A program made the position numbers and the translations under genes. Below the pieces are notes generated by a model. That model ran no database searches. It was not told the DNA's origin and was given only the letters and a program-made list of their open reading frames with translations. 64,000 nucleotides of DNA from Rhopalosiphum padi (taxonomy: Eukaryota; Arthropoda; Insecta; Hemiptera; Aphididae), in assembly GCF_020882245.1 (NCBI RefSeq), contig NC_083598.1, positions 5,015,178 through 5,079,177 of the forward strand, written 5' to 3'. Positions 1 through 12,900 of this stretch are shown in pieces; position 1 is the first letter of the stretch, and each line of letters begins with the position of its first letter.

Positions 1-170
1 GCTTAATATATATATATTTATATATTTAATATTTAATTTGTAAAATATAAATCATGCCTTTAATGTTGGTTGTTGGATTAAGATTAAAGAAAATCAATGG
101 AAAATAACGTATTAATAAATAATAATAAACTAATGGCAGTTAACTTAATAATGTATTGATTAAATATAAA
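1..170. repeat. AT-rich repeat, copy 1 (second copy near 32.66 kb)
   Basis: This stretch begins with GCTTAATATATATATA and runs through TTGTTGGAT and AAAGAAAATCAA to ATTAATAAATAATAAT. The same series of blocks, in the same order and with similar spacing, recurs at about 32657-32810. The copies are diverged (visibly many substitutions and small indels). Neither has obvious terminal repeats, so I call it only a dispersed repeat. The 170-520 stretch after it shows nothing I recognise. Confidence 0.5.
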
Positions 171-523
171 TAATCAAAAATAACGTTTTAATGTTTTTTT
201 AAAAAAAAATTCACGCCTCCCTAGTGAGCGCCATTCACAGGTTTCGAACCGTTGATATATAATATTAGCGATAGCAAAATAGATATATAATAAATTAGTG
301 CATAATATGATGTTGTAGATAACAATATAGACGATATTACACTACAACCATAATCCAATAATTAATAGAATACAATTGTATAATATCTAATTTTAAAATT
401 AAAACAATTATATAAATTTTATAGTATACTGACAGCTCTAAGTCTGCAAAGGTGGGTAGGAAAATATAAAATGTAATTAAGTGGAATAAAAGATTTTTTT
501 TTATATAAAATATTTAATATATA

Positions 524-724
524 TTATAAAATATTATTATACCATATTATATTGTAATACGTTAGATTATACACCGATAAGTGATTCGGAAAGGCTTCTC
601 TAAGATCTGGCATAAAACTCGGACATTCATCTTGAAAATTTGTGAGTGTATCGTTCGGACGGTAACACTTTTGCATTACCGTTGTTGAATTATTCGTTAT
701 GAATAACACTAGAAGCAGTAACAT
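524..724 (-). CDS. Possible first coding exon of a small secreted protein
   Basis: I do not recognise this reading frame. From the ATG at 724 it encodes 66 residues: a strongly hydrophobic leader (MLLLLVLFI, then TNNSTTV) like a signal peptide, followed by a polar part with two cysteines (QKCYRPND and DECPSF). Just upstream on the minus strand is a pyrimidine tract ending in AAAG|GCG, which could be a splice acceptor placing the ATG in a second exon. Possible donors (CTAAC|GTATTA or ATATG|GTATAA) lie near the end, so the gene may continue left out of the window. It could also be a chance ORF in AT-rich DNA. Length, leader and cysteines are seen; secretion is inferred. Confidence 0.3.
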   Translation of the reverse strand: MLLLLVLFITNNSTTVMQKCYRPNDTLTNFQDECPSFMPDLREAFPNHLSVYNLTYYNIIWYNNIL

Positions 725-731
725 TAACAAA

Positions 732-1860
732 ATTATTATACGCCTTTAAAAAAATTGTTGATATATTTTTTAATTGTTTGTTTTCTTTAAAAATATAGTA
801 GGTACTAGTTTGTAGACTATACTAAAAATTTGAGAGATGCAACATGAACTTAGCAATCCAAACGAAATTAATTTCTGTTAAAAATGTGTGGTATCAAAAC
901 ATTTTTAAAAATATTGTATTCGTTTGGACATAATACAATAAAATAGGAATGCCAATGTAAACGCAGCACCCCGATCTAAGTTTGATTAATGCGGTTGTTA
1001 AAAATAAATTCCAAAACTTGTTGCAAATTGTATGTCAAGCACGTTTTCCTGTTTCAATTGCATTCGATGTCACCGAATTTAGTCGGATCTAATAGAGAGA
1101 ATCTAATATTATAATATTAACTTGAACATTCATATTTTTAAATTGTGATAGATTTTTTTTGAAAATGAAAGTGGCCAAGCTGTTTAGTTAGAACCTGAAT
1201 TAATAGATTTGTTTGGTGTATAATTTTGACATACTCAGTAAATTCGTTTTAGAAATATTTAGAGGAAATAATAAGACAGGTTTATATATTTAAAGTATTT
1301 ATAAATCATATTTTTGAAGGTATAAAATAGCTTAACGAATAACTAAACACAATTTTAGTTTTATATTTAGATATATTCATACTTACTTAAAAATAAAATA
1401 TAATATTAGTTACCTTTTCCATAATTATGTAAAATACAGTATTATATGAATACGAAGCATAAAATTGAATTAAATTAAATTATTAGTTCTATACCAACAA
1501 TTGTTTGGGTATTTATTAACTATGCATGATATGACTTTTTACGGTATTGTCTTCATCACGTGCAGCTCGTTAATACCGCTGTTATTGAATGTAGAACATG
1601 TCAAACAGATGACATATTCAACTTATTTTTACCAAAAAACACGGTTTTTTTAGTTAAAAAATTCCAGCTTATTAAAGAGTTTTACGGTAAACACCTATCA
1701 TTCAAATTTGGACGACAATTTTCACAGGATCGAATTTATGATATCTTATTTTGATCATCCAACATTATGTTTCATATAATCAATTTCCATATTAATTTTT
1801 ATTATTTCGTGTTGGTATATTATAAGTATTGATTATTGCTAGTGTTTTTGTTTTTATGAT
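732..1860. other. Non-coding stretch, nothing recognised
   Basis: AT-rich DNA with no convincing exon, repeat boundary or RNA gene. A 64-codon plus-strand frame at 1560-1754 has no signal or domain and I treat it as chance. Confidence 0.4.
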
Positions 1861-1864
1861 ATTT

Positions 1865-2660
1865 TTGTAAGGCGTGAATCTCCCCCTCTGTCTTACTATT
1901 TCAAGGCGCGCATCGCCACGACTGTTGTTGTTATATATTGTGTGCACTAATTGGCTCATTTCTATTTTTTTTTTTTTAATTACTATACGTGCACAAATCG
2001 CCGTTTTATTATATTCTATGTTATAGGTGGAAATCGCCAAATTTCACTATTTTTTTTTCTATAGGCGCAAATCGCCTAACTTATTGTAATATTTATTTTA
2101 GTGTTTTGCGTGTGTGCGATTATTTATATAGACATGGGTTGCAGCTGTCTAGCTGTGCACCGCCAAACTATTAGTTTTATTTTATTATTTTAATTTTTTT
2201 AATTTTCCTTGTTTGGCCAAAGGGGTCGTACTGTTTTATAATATTTTATTATTGATATTAATTCAAATCTAAGCAGTATAGCATCCATTTTTTTTTATAC
2301 TTTATATTTTTGATATTTAGCTACTTAATTTATTATTAACATCATCATCGGTTGTGCCAAACCGGCAAACTTAATTGTTATATTTTACTCTTTGGGCCAA
2401 AAAGGGCCGTACGTTATTATTATTTTATTATACTAAATACTTTTTATTAACTATGGAGTTATCATTTATTTAGTTACCTATCTGTTTTAATAGTTAAGGA
2501 CACACACAGAAATAACACACACCACCCACTTACTAACACTCACAGGTTTTGCTCGGCGAACATGTCCACTTCCTGTTGATTGTTATTTACAAATATACGC
2601 ATAATACACATAGATCGGTCGGTGTGTAGAGTGTGCGAAGTATTTTGGTGACCGGGTCAC
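1865..2660. repeat. Block of GC-rich short repeats, possibly an old LTR
   Basis: Five versions of a 13-mer close to GGCGCAAATCGCC occur at 1871, 1905, 1989, 2026 and 2064, set in AT-rich spacers. Two related stretches, TTGGCCAAAGGGGTCGTAC (about 2213-2231) and TTGGGCCAAAAAGGGCCGTAC-like (about 2391-2411), follow 180 bases apart. The block ends in TTTTGGTGACCGGGTCAC, whose last 13 bases (2648-2660) form a perfect palindrome around a central G. The TTTTGGTGACC end resembles the junction of an insect LTR with its primer-binding site. No LTR partner or coding remnant is visible, so that reading is only a suggestion. Confidence 0.3.
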
Positions 2661-3835
2661 GTATATTATATCATGTAAGACTATTATTTATTAATTTATT
2701 ATCATATTATCATATTACATATTATCTGTATACTCCCGGCCCGTTTAATACATAATAGTACCTGCATTATAGTTGGAGGGGTCTTGATAACAGTAAGAAA
2801 GACATTTTACCCTCTTTATAACATCTTGTAGAACAAACGGTCGAACATTTATTTATCTATACCTAAGAAATATATATTATATTAATAGGAGGAGTATTTA
2901 TACCACTGTCATTACCAATCGAGATATATATGTCATATGTGGAAGCTGTTGATGAATTGTGGCAGTCTTCCATGTGCACTTAGTTGTGCCTAAGTTCACA
3001 CTATAAAATAGATATGTATCATATTTATTTAAACCTTTTTAGAAACATATTATCATAATACTATGATTTGATGTTCAGTACAGGGTATTTGGGTCATTAT
3101 AGAATTTTATTTATTAAATAGTATACATTTTGGTTATAAATGTAAAACAATAACATATTCATAGGTTGATTTATACATATTTATAAATTGTTATATTTAA
3201 AATGGTTTTGTATAAAATAAATAGTTTCCCCTTTTTTTTTTGTTTTGCTTTTTTATTCCATTTATTGATAAAATTATAACATAAATATAAATGTACATAT
3301 TATACATATATTATTATCTATTGTATTTTTTTTACAATAAATGTTACCTAATTAATTAATGTATTTGATTATTACATGTATGTGTTGCTTGATTGTAAAC
3401 ATGCAATAGTCATTATACAGAATTATATAGATAAAGGCACTAAGACATATCTAAAACTATTAACTTTAAAAATATTTCTAACCTTGACTATTTTATGAAA
3501 TAAAACATTTTTCTTTTTTAAACAAGATTTGTTGACTAGTACAATGGTTTCCAACCTTTTTCATTGTACGCTCCTCTTGTTAATTTACTAAAATCGTATT
3601 CCCCCTCCTCAAATTAGAGTTTAGACGAATTTTTATTTTTTGTGAGTGGTACACAATACAAATAAATTATTGAAAATAACTATATATTATATAATATACA
3701 ACTATATAACTTTGATATTTTCGTAGTTTTAAAAATGTATTATAAATCAACTTACGAAGTAATAATATTAAGTATAAGAAAAAATGATTGAATATAAAAA
3801 CAAAAATATTATAAGTAAATTGTATGAGAAATTTA
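2661..3835. other. Non-coding stretch, nothing recognised
   Basis: AT-rich sequence lying beyond the poly(A) signal of the micro-exon gene. I find no exon, RNA gene or transposon end in it. Confidence 0.4.
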
Positions 3836-3841
3836 TAATAA

Positions 3842-3847
3842 TTTATT
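3842..3847 (-). terminator. Probable poly(A) signal of the micro-exon gene
   Basis: AATAAA on the minus strand, about 105 nt past the stop codon at 3952. It is the first canonical hexamer after the stop, although AT-rich DNA makes chance matches common. Confidence 0.4.
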
Positions 3848-3951
3848 GTTATCGATGCCCGATAACCTGAAAACTAATACTGTAGTGATTTAAATTTAAC
3901 ATATTATAAAATAACATAATATTTTTTTAAATCACTGTATCCAAACAGACT

Positions 3952-6900
3952 TTAATTTTCCCTCTTGGAAGAACTCTCCCCTGATAAGGAAGTTCTACTT
4001 CGTTTGCGACCTGGCTTAGCAAATATTCCTTTTGGTTCAGAGTATTTAAAATTATTTTTAAAATAATTTATACGAATATTGTTTCGAACACCGGCCATAG
4101 CTATACAGTATTGGTCCACAGGTCCATTATTTCCCTTCAAAAATTCTGCAAAATGTTAAATTTTTACCAACAGATTATCTTTAAACTAGTTTATTATTAA
4201 ACTTGAGTGGAAATGTACCTAGTTAATAAAAATGATTTTATTCACAACAAAATCAGTATTTTACATCATTAAATTAAAATTATCAAAATTATAATATACA
4301 TAACATATGTTGTATTTAAGAATTCATAGTAAATATTGGTAGGTACACAATAATACATACCAGAAATAACATTTTTGTAATTGTTTGCTATAGCTGTAAA
4401 AAAAAGTAAATTGTTATATTTATCTAGAATTTAACGTTATAATTATTTTATAAAAGTAGTGTGGAAATAATTTAAACTTAAAAAATATCAAGGAAATTAA
4501 GAGATGGTATAATGATAGACCTTTTAATTTATTAAACTAGTTAACATGGCTGTAGATAATAATAATAAAATATTATTGTCTAGATTAAAATGAGATAAAA
4601 ATATATTTATATAGAAAAAACAGAGTTCATAACTAATTTTAGATTCTGAACGGAGTGATGAATGGGAGTGATGAATGATTGATTCTACAATGATGTGTGT
4701 TTTTTTTTTTTATGTGTGTGTCTTTCATCACGTTTTGGAGTAGTTATAATGCTTTGATTTTTGACTTCAACCCCGATTTGAAAAGGGAAATTCATCTAGT
4801 TGGTACTTTAGTGGATCCAATATTTTTCAAATGTGTCAGGAAAAACCATAAAAAAAAAACGAAAATACGGGAATTGTTACACATAACCAGTTTTTGACAA
4901 TATCGATTCTTTGATTTTGCTTTAACTCAAAAACGAATCATTGTAAATACTTGTAATTTTCAAAAAATATTTATATTAATGTTATGAACTTATGATTAAA
5001 TTTTCAAAATATTTAGAAATTTTTTCAACTACTTATAAATCATTGAAAATTTCTAATTTTTTTAAATTTTTTTTCTTTAAATGCCAATAAAAAAAAATTG
5101 GCTCTACAAAAAATCTTTAAAATTTAATACAAGGTTTATTATCGCATACTTATCGAAGTAAAAAAAAAAAATCAAAAACCGTTAGACACAATTTTTTTTT
5201 TTAAAGCATTTAAAGTTCGATTGTTTACGAAATATATCAAAATTACCACATTTCACGCCTTGTATGTATTGATTTACTTATTATCAATTATTTAAAGTCT
5301 GGTAATCTCAATGAAACAAATTTCAAATATTTACCCATTTAGTGTACTTTAACTACTTTAATTTTCAACTTAGAGAATGGATTCTCGTATAAAATTTGAT
5401 AAAGGTGTTTTTTTGTGGATTCAAAGTATAAAATTAGTAATTACCAATATTTATCTAAATAACATAATAATCGGAGTACCACAAACATTTTTATACTTAT
5501 CGAATATTTGATACAATTAATTTTGCTTTTGGTTGTAAGAAGTGTAAGTACTTGAAATTTTCATTAAATAAGTGTGTTAACAATCCCTACGCATAGTATT
5601 ATATTATAATATATATTTTAACTTTTATTGAATTATTTATTGCTATAGGGATTTTTCAATTTATTTGTTTTTATAAGTCAAAATATAATTCAATATCCCA
5701 CAAAAATTGTTAATAAAAGTAAATAAAAATATTTAATAGTAAACGTACCATAATAGTTATAAATATAATTTACATGCAATTAAATTAATAACATACTTAC
5801 TCTTTACTATGTCTACTAAAAAATAAAAATTTTAAGTTTTTATTTCAATGTGGTATAATATGTATTTGATCCTACAATCAAATCAAATAAAAAAAAAAAA
5901 AAAACACACGCGTTTAAAAGTGTCTTTTATTAACAAATTTTAAATCAATAGTCAAATGAACCAATAATAATGGTTAAAAATACAACAGGAGATTTGTAAA
6001 TCAAATTTGTTTGCAATTTCAATGAACCCAGTATGTATAATGTTAATTACCGTATAGAAATCTTTTAATAATTGGTATCAAAAACCAAATATAAACTATG
6101 TTTTTCACCGTATTATGTTTACTTATAAATAAATGCGTTTATGAACCGTAATTGCTACTTGTGCACAGTCAAATTGATTTTTAATGTGAATATATCTACC
6201 GGTGTAATGATGATTATAGTCATATCTTATTTATTATTGAAAGATCTTATACATAAAGTTATCAGAAAGTAAGTGAACACAATGGCTATAATTAAAAATG
6301 TTTTGAGACACAAAATTCATAAATCGAGTTAAAAAAGTTCAATACGTCAAATTAAAAAATATATTTATTTAGAAATAATGCACTCACTGTAATAATCTGG
6401 GATAAAATGATAAACATGCTAATTAATAAATAGTATTAAACTCTATGATACTATCTCACAATATTATTAGAATATTAATGATCTATCATTGTGTTAATAT
6501 AAAATATTCATCATTATGTAGATTAACCAAAACTAATCTAACCTACCTACGATACAGAGTTCTTGTTTTCTTTACATTTCATTATTATTCTATCCAGTGA
6601 TTCATTCTTTCGAATACGAAGTGGAATGCCCGTTTTGTTGAATATTATGCCACCTCAATGACAATGGGTAGGATCAATAAACAAATGTTAATAAAATAAA
6701 AATTTGTTACATTAATAAATAATGTAAAAAGTATGAGAGATTACATACAAGGTTATATCACAGTATGTCACCCACACAATCTTTTAGAATATTTTTTCAA
6801 TAGATAATGGACTTTGAACCCTTCTTTAGTACACATATCAAATTGTATACATTTGGGAGTTGCATCTAATTTTAGTTCATCACTTAAATAGAAGGTTCCT

Positions 6901-9900
6901 AGGTTGGGTTAGATTAATATTTTGTATTTTTAAAGCAATGAATAATACTTTAAAAACCCAGTCTTTTTAACCACGAATCGTGTGGTCTAGGGTTAATGAT
7001 GTGCAAACGTTAAACTCCGTTATCGATAAACTGCAGAGTATGGAACAACTTATAACTGCAAACCATTTGTATTAAAAATATAAATACGGCGTTCATATCA
7101 TCCCAAAGCCTTTTGACTAACATATTATAGACAGAAATGATAGTTCTGGTTCGCAAAGAATCTTTTGAACGTCAACTAAACTTAAAATACTTGAAAAGTA
7201 TTCACTTTACAGATGTAACGATGTTGCGATTATAATAAATGTTATCAACTATATTGACTTAGAAATTTGTATAAAATGCCTTATCTTTAAGCTTAAAATC
7301 AAAGCTAAAATCTTAATTTTAATTGTATAACATAAAACTCTTTACGTACCTCTAATCACTGTGATAATATAAAGAAAAAATAATAATTTTAATAATTGCC
7401 ATAATACAAGATAAATAATTTGGTTAATATTATTTTATAAAAAGCAAAGATATTAACATAGTTTATGATTTATCAGTTTCTAAATCTTCAGTAATTCCAC
7501 TGTAGAAGTACTTAAACTTCAAACTATAATTCCTTTTTTATAATATTGAGTTATTAACAATTAGAAATACATTTTTACACCATTAATTGAATATGAAATT
7601 ACATTTTGGTAATCTCTAATTTATTTTACACGTGGATAAAACCTATTGGTTTTAACACTATTGTTTTGGAACCAAAATGTTCTATTGATATTACAATAAA
7701 ATAAAAGCGTTATTTATAAAGCATAATTCGGTGAACAAATTAAATATTAATTTGAATCATATAATTATTACCTTTAGCTTTATCTGCAAATAAAAAGTTA
7801 TTATAATTGTGTGTGATTTTGTATCATAAAAAAAATACAATAAACTAAGGTGTTTTATTAATTATCGTGAATTAAAAATAGCCAGTAGAAGTTCATTTTT
7901 TTGAATTTAGTATCTCATAGGTTTTGAATGAACTGTAAATTTTAATTTTGAAAAATGGATACTTTTTAAAATAAACATTGTATATTTTGGGATCCACCCT
8001 ATCGTACTAATCGTTAATGGGAGATGTACGGTATTAGACATCAATCAGTCATTTTCCTACTTCCATCGGTTGTCAGAACTGGTTAATAAAAAAATTAATT
8101 TGATGATACGGTCTGATGTATTGTATAGTTGATAATGTTACAGTAAAACTATTTTTACTAGTCCTAAAAATGTAATAACAAACACATATTGTTTAAAATT
8201 TTCCTGACAAAAAACAATAAGTTTTAGGCCATATTTCAAATAAAACTTTATTATTATATACAAAATAAAAAAATAACACTTACGACTTTCACCTGTGAAC
8301 AATACGTCATATTGTAATATACTATACATATATATTGAGTGATTCTTTTATCGAACAGCACTTATGTTTAAGGTTTTATGTTTAAGTTTAAGGAACCCCT
8401 ACATATTACTGGATTATTTCAAATCTATTATTTTAGTATGGTATGCAAAACATTGTGAATTTATTTTGGGATGTGGCATTTGAGGCCTGATGTTGCATCA
8501 CTGAGCATCAAGAACGTGCTGATTCAACCCTTTGGTTGGTAATTCTGGCGTCATTCGATTACGGTCTAAAGTAATCTTTTTACACTTATCCCGATTGCAG
8601 CCCGTAAATAATACGTAGGAAATACTATTTAAGTGGTTAATAAAACTGAATAAATATCCTCATCGCGTCCCATACGTATTTTGACATAAATATAACTATC
8701 GATTATACGCGATTGAACGATTTACACGATCACCTGTACTCGGCGTGGTAATTCGGTGCTGCTATAAATTTAATTTCTTTATACAACCTTCAACGCCTAA
8801 AATACAAATATTTTGTGACTATTTAATAGACACTTATATTAATGATGATTCTGATTTTCCTCCTGAAATATGGACTACTTGTAGTTCAAGTATGTATTTG
8901 ACAACGATGCATGTGAAAGTTTCCATTCGAAATTAAATCCACTATCCAAGTATATTAAATATTTTCAATTTTTGGAAATTTTGAAACAATGCCGAATAGA
9001 TACTAAAATAAAAATGTAATCTATTATTTGGATTCCCCGGGAAATAACCAAACAAATGAATAAAAAACATTTGTACAAATTCAGATTACAAAATTTAACA
9101 ACTTGGAAATATCTAATTTAATTTTTTTTTAAATAATGAGTTTTAAAAATCTACTTCTGACACTATAATAATTATTTACAATTTTTTGACATTAATTGTA
9201 GTTTGTCTTTGTAAATTATGTAAAATATTGTCTAAAAAACAAAAGGTCATACTAATAAAATTAAAAAAAAACTAATACAATAATGCATACCAAAAGTTGG
9301 CTGACCTAAAAAAAATAATTATATTTTTTATTAATGAATGCAATGAAAGGTAGGTGAATGTAGTAAGTATGTAAGGCGCAAACCGGTCGCTGCGGTGCTT
9401 GTACATTGTACTGGCGACCGTTGCGTACCGTGTCACCTGTCAAGTATTTTTATGGTATTCTTAATTCAATTTTCTAAAGTATTTTGTAAGGATTCTGAAT
9501 ATTTTTTAAAAGTATCTAAATATAAATTTAAATACCATAACTTCCGTATTATTAATTTTATTATTTTTCAGAAAAATTTTACAAAATTATTTAAAATTAA
9601 AAATATAATAATTTGATGAACATTACTTTCAACACCTATATATTGGGAAGAAAAAAATATTTGAACATTTATTTACTTTTAAATAGATAGATATGTTAAA
9701 ATATTTGTGACATTGTTAAAATCTATGGTTAGTATTAATACTATTATAGGTGCTTATACTAATAATTTACAAGTTTGGGACTAGTTTCTAGTAAAAAATT
9801 GAATCATGTCAGTACAGTACACATCGGTGACGAGTGATTAATTTCCAAAATTCCTCGTAGGCAATGAAAAAAACACTATGAAAAGACAAAGATTTTTACA

Positions 9901-12900
9901 TTAAACCAGTTTTTAACCAAATTGAAAATCTCATTTTGTTGTCATTTAATAACGAATAATCGTACTTTTTACGTTGTTACGAGTTTGCAAAATGTATGGA
10001 TGTTAATTGCTATTTTTTACCATAAATTTTACCAGCAAGATTCTATATTATATACCAAAGATATGTAACTATAGAAACATATTTACTGTTATGTAAACAA
10101 TTTAAAATATAAAATTGTAGCCATGTTTTACGCGAATTACTTCAATTAAAAAAAAATAAAGAAATAATATTACGTACGTGCTTTAAAGTCTGTGGACAAT
10201 AATTATTTAATTAATTATGAAATATGTAAAAACTATATGTTATATAAACAAAATAAATATTTAAAAATCTATTTAAACCATAAAAGAATACTCTATAGCC
10301 TACGTAGAAATTATTTTCATATATTTACTTTGTGTTGTTGGCTTTAATATTATAGTGAATTTACCTATTATCAAACTTAAAGGTAAGAACATCTTTCCTC
10401 GGGGTTTTGAAAATAATTTTTTATACAAATTATCGGAATTTATTTATTTTCATATTTAAAATATTATAACTTACTTAAAAATGTTAATATTGCAATAAAC
10501 CTACGAGAGATAAAAGATAAAAATACTACCTTTAAGTTTAATAATTGATTAATTATCTGTGATATTAAAGCAAATAACTCAAAACCAATTCTTCCGATAG
10601 CAAACTACCTACGTGTTTAAGATTTATTTGACTTTATCAAAATAATTTATGAATTTTATTTTCATAATTTTAATACTAAATTATAAACATTGAAATTGTC
10701 ATATGTTTTTGCAGATGACTTATTCACACAAAAGAAACATTATTAATTGCTGAGAAGGTAATGAAGGGCACATAAAAGCTGAAGTTTCAAAAATGTCAAT
10801 CAGCTACAGCATAAAATCAAAAACGTATGAATAAATTACAATAATATAATATATATACGAAGTTTATTGGTTTATAAAAAAATTTTTAAGACAAACAGAA
10901 CACTTTAGAGTCACAAAAGCACAATTCGACGATAATGATGATGATTCTAAGACTACCAAACAGGTAAATTTAAAAATTAATAATTTGTTTTTCTGTTTAA
11001 TAAATAATACGTTAAAAACGGATGAAAAAAAAACGATGTTAACAAGTTTTTGATTTATAGCACATACATTTCATGTGAATTTGAAATTTCATACAAATAA
11101 AATTAAAATACAAATGATATGTACGTACCTGAAATCACATCTAGAAAAATGTAATATTATAAACGATACAAATTAGTTATAATTAATAATAATTATTGTA
11201 CTATGATTTATGAATTATTGGAATGTTAAGATTTTCAGTAATTCTTTAGGAGAATTAATTAAACTTCAAATTATAATACCTTCTTATATAATATAAAATT
11301 ATGTTAGTTAGAAATCAAAAATTTCTACAGTGTAACCACTGGTTATTAATTTTTTTTTTCTGTTTAATTAGAACTTTGTTACGTGCGGAAATAAAGTTAC
11401 TTTTCATTTATTTACACAACGATAGTAAGGTATTACTTTTTAGTAGTTTCGATCTATTTTAACGATAGAATTGTTTACTGTAGTTTAGAACCAAACCGTT
11501 ATATTTGTATCACAATCAAATAATAGTTGTATTAAACATAAATTTAAAAAATATAATAATTACATACTTATTGTATCTAAAAAAAATAAATATATAATAT
11601 ATATATTTTAATTGTTGATGATAAAATAATAAAAGAAATAAACAATAACTTATAATGTATTATGAATAATCATAATAGTATGTATTTTAATAAACTAATA
11701 ATATTGGAATTGCACATGTGCACTATCAAATTAATATTTAATTGTTTTCTCGATAAATATAAGCTATTACTTTTTGGTAATCCATTATTAATTTTTATAT
11801 GTAAATAGAGCTTAAATGTTTTACATTGTACTTTAGAACCAATCACTTTTATTTAGATCAAAGATTGATTGGATTACAACTCGGGTAAACAAAAAAAGAT
11901 CATCTCGATTTCGCACATTGATTTTGCTACCTGTGACAAAAATCTAGAGTATGAGAACTCGTTCGGGCACACGCATTCCTTTTCATTTTTACAGGCTAAA
12001 GACTGTCTTCTTCAAACAGTCATGATTAAAAATTTGTGTGCTTGTATATTTAATGAAACACATAACATAAATCATCATAGTATTGTTACAGTATCACCAT
12101 ATAAAAATATACTTCATTCAATAATATCGTCGCAATTCGTCATCTGTGTTTCGTAACCCATGGCGTATAAATTTGTTTCATTTTATGTACAAATAATGTT
12201 CTGCACTACGTTTAACGGTTCATGTGGTGATTTACATTATCAATGTTCAATTATTATACATACGATTATTACTATTTATATATATTTTGGCTAAGTTTCA
12301 CCTAAAATACCATAATATAATACAAAATAAATAAAGAAATATTACGTACATGTTGAGTCTGTGGACAACATTTTATAAGTTAATTTTTAATATTTACATA
12401 ATATAGCTCCACTCATGGTGGAATTAGTCAATGATTCCCTTTTTTTTTGGTCATGGTGGACAGATTAGTTTAGATTTTAGAATAAAGAGACATCTAGACA
12501 GGTTCATCTGTAGTTACCAAATTTATTCCATTAATTAATCGTATTGTGTATTAAATAAACTAAATTTTATTCATTTTTAAAGCTTTTCTGCGTATGACTT
12601 TTTATTAACACGTCCTACTTTTCCAAGCAACGCTACAATATACACCAGCAGAAACAAATATTAAAAAAGCAGTAAATAAAAAAACATAAAAATTATTTAC
12701 CAATAGAATCTATAAACAATATGTATATAATATCGTAGTATTAATACAATAATTATAATATTATATAATATTATTAATACAAAATTTACAATAATGACCA
12801 TCATTCTGTTGTTTGCATATTGACAATATTGTCTTTAATATTAAATGTAAATAAGAGTATTATTAAAAAATACTGTTGATTTTTTTCGCGTATTTCAAGG

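Noticed and set aside
5448..5465. Candidate extra micro-exon with acceptor TTATTTAG and donor GTAATT
   Set aside because: The length would be 10 nt, not a multiple of three, so it shifts the frame.
10362..10380. Candidate extra micro-exon (acceptor CTTTAAG, donor GTAAATT) on the minus strand
   Set aside because: The exon would be 11 nt and would break the phase-1 chain kept by all others.
11869..12156. 95-codon plus-strand ORF
   Set aside because: Several cysteines and histidines but no ordered spacing, no leader, and it sits antisense in a micro-exon intron.
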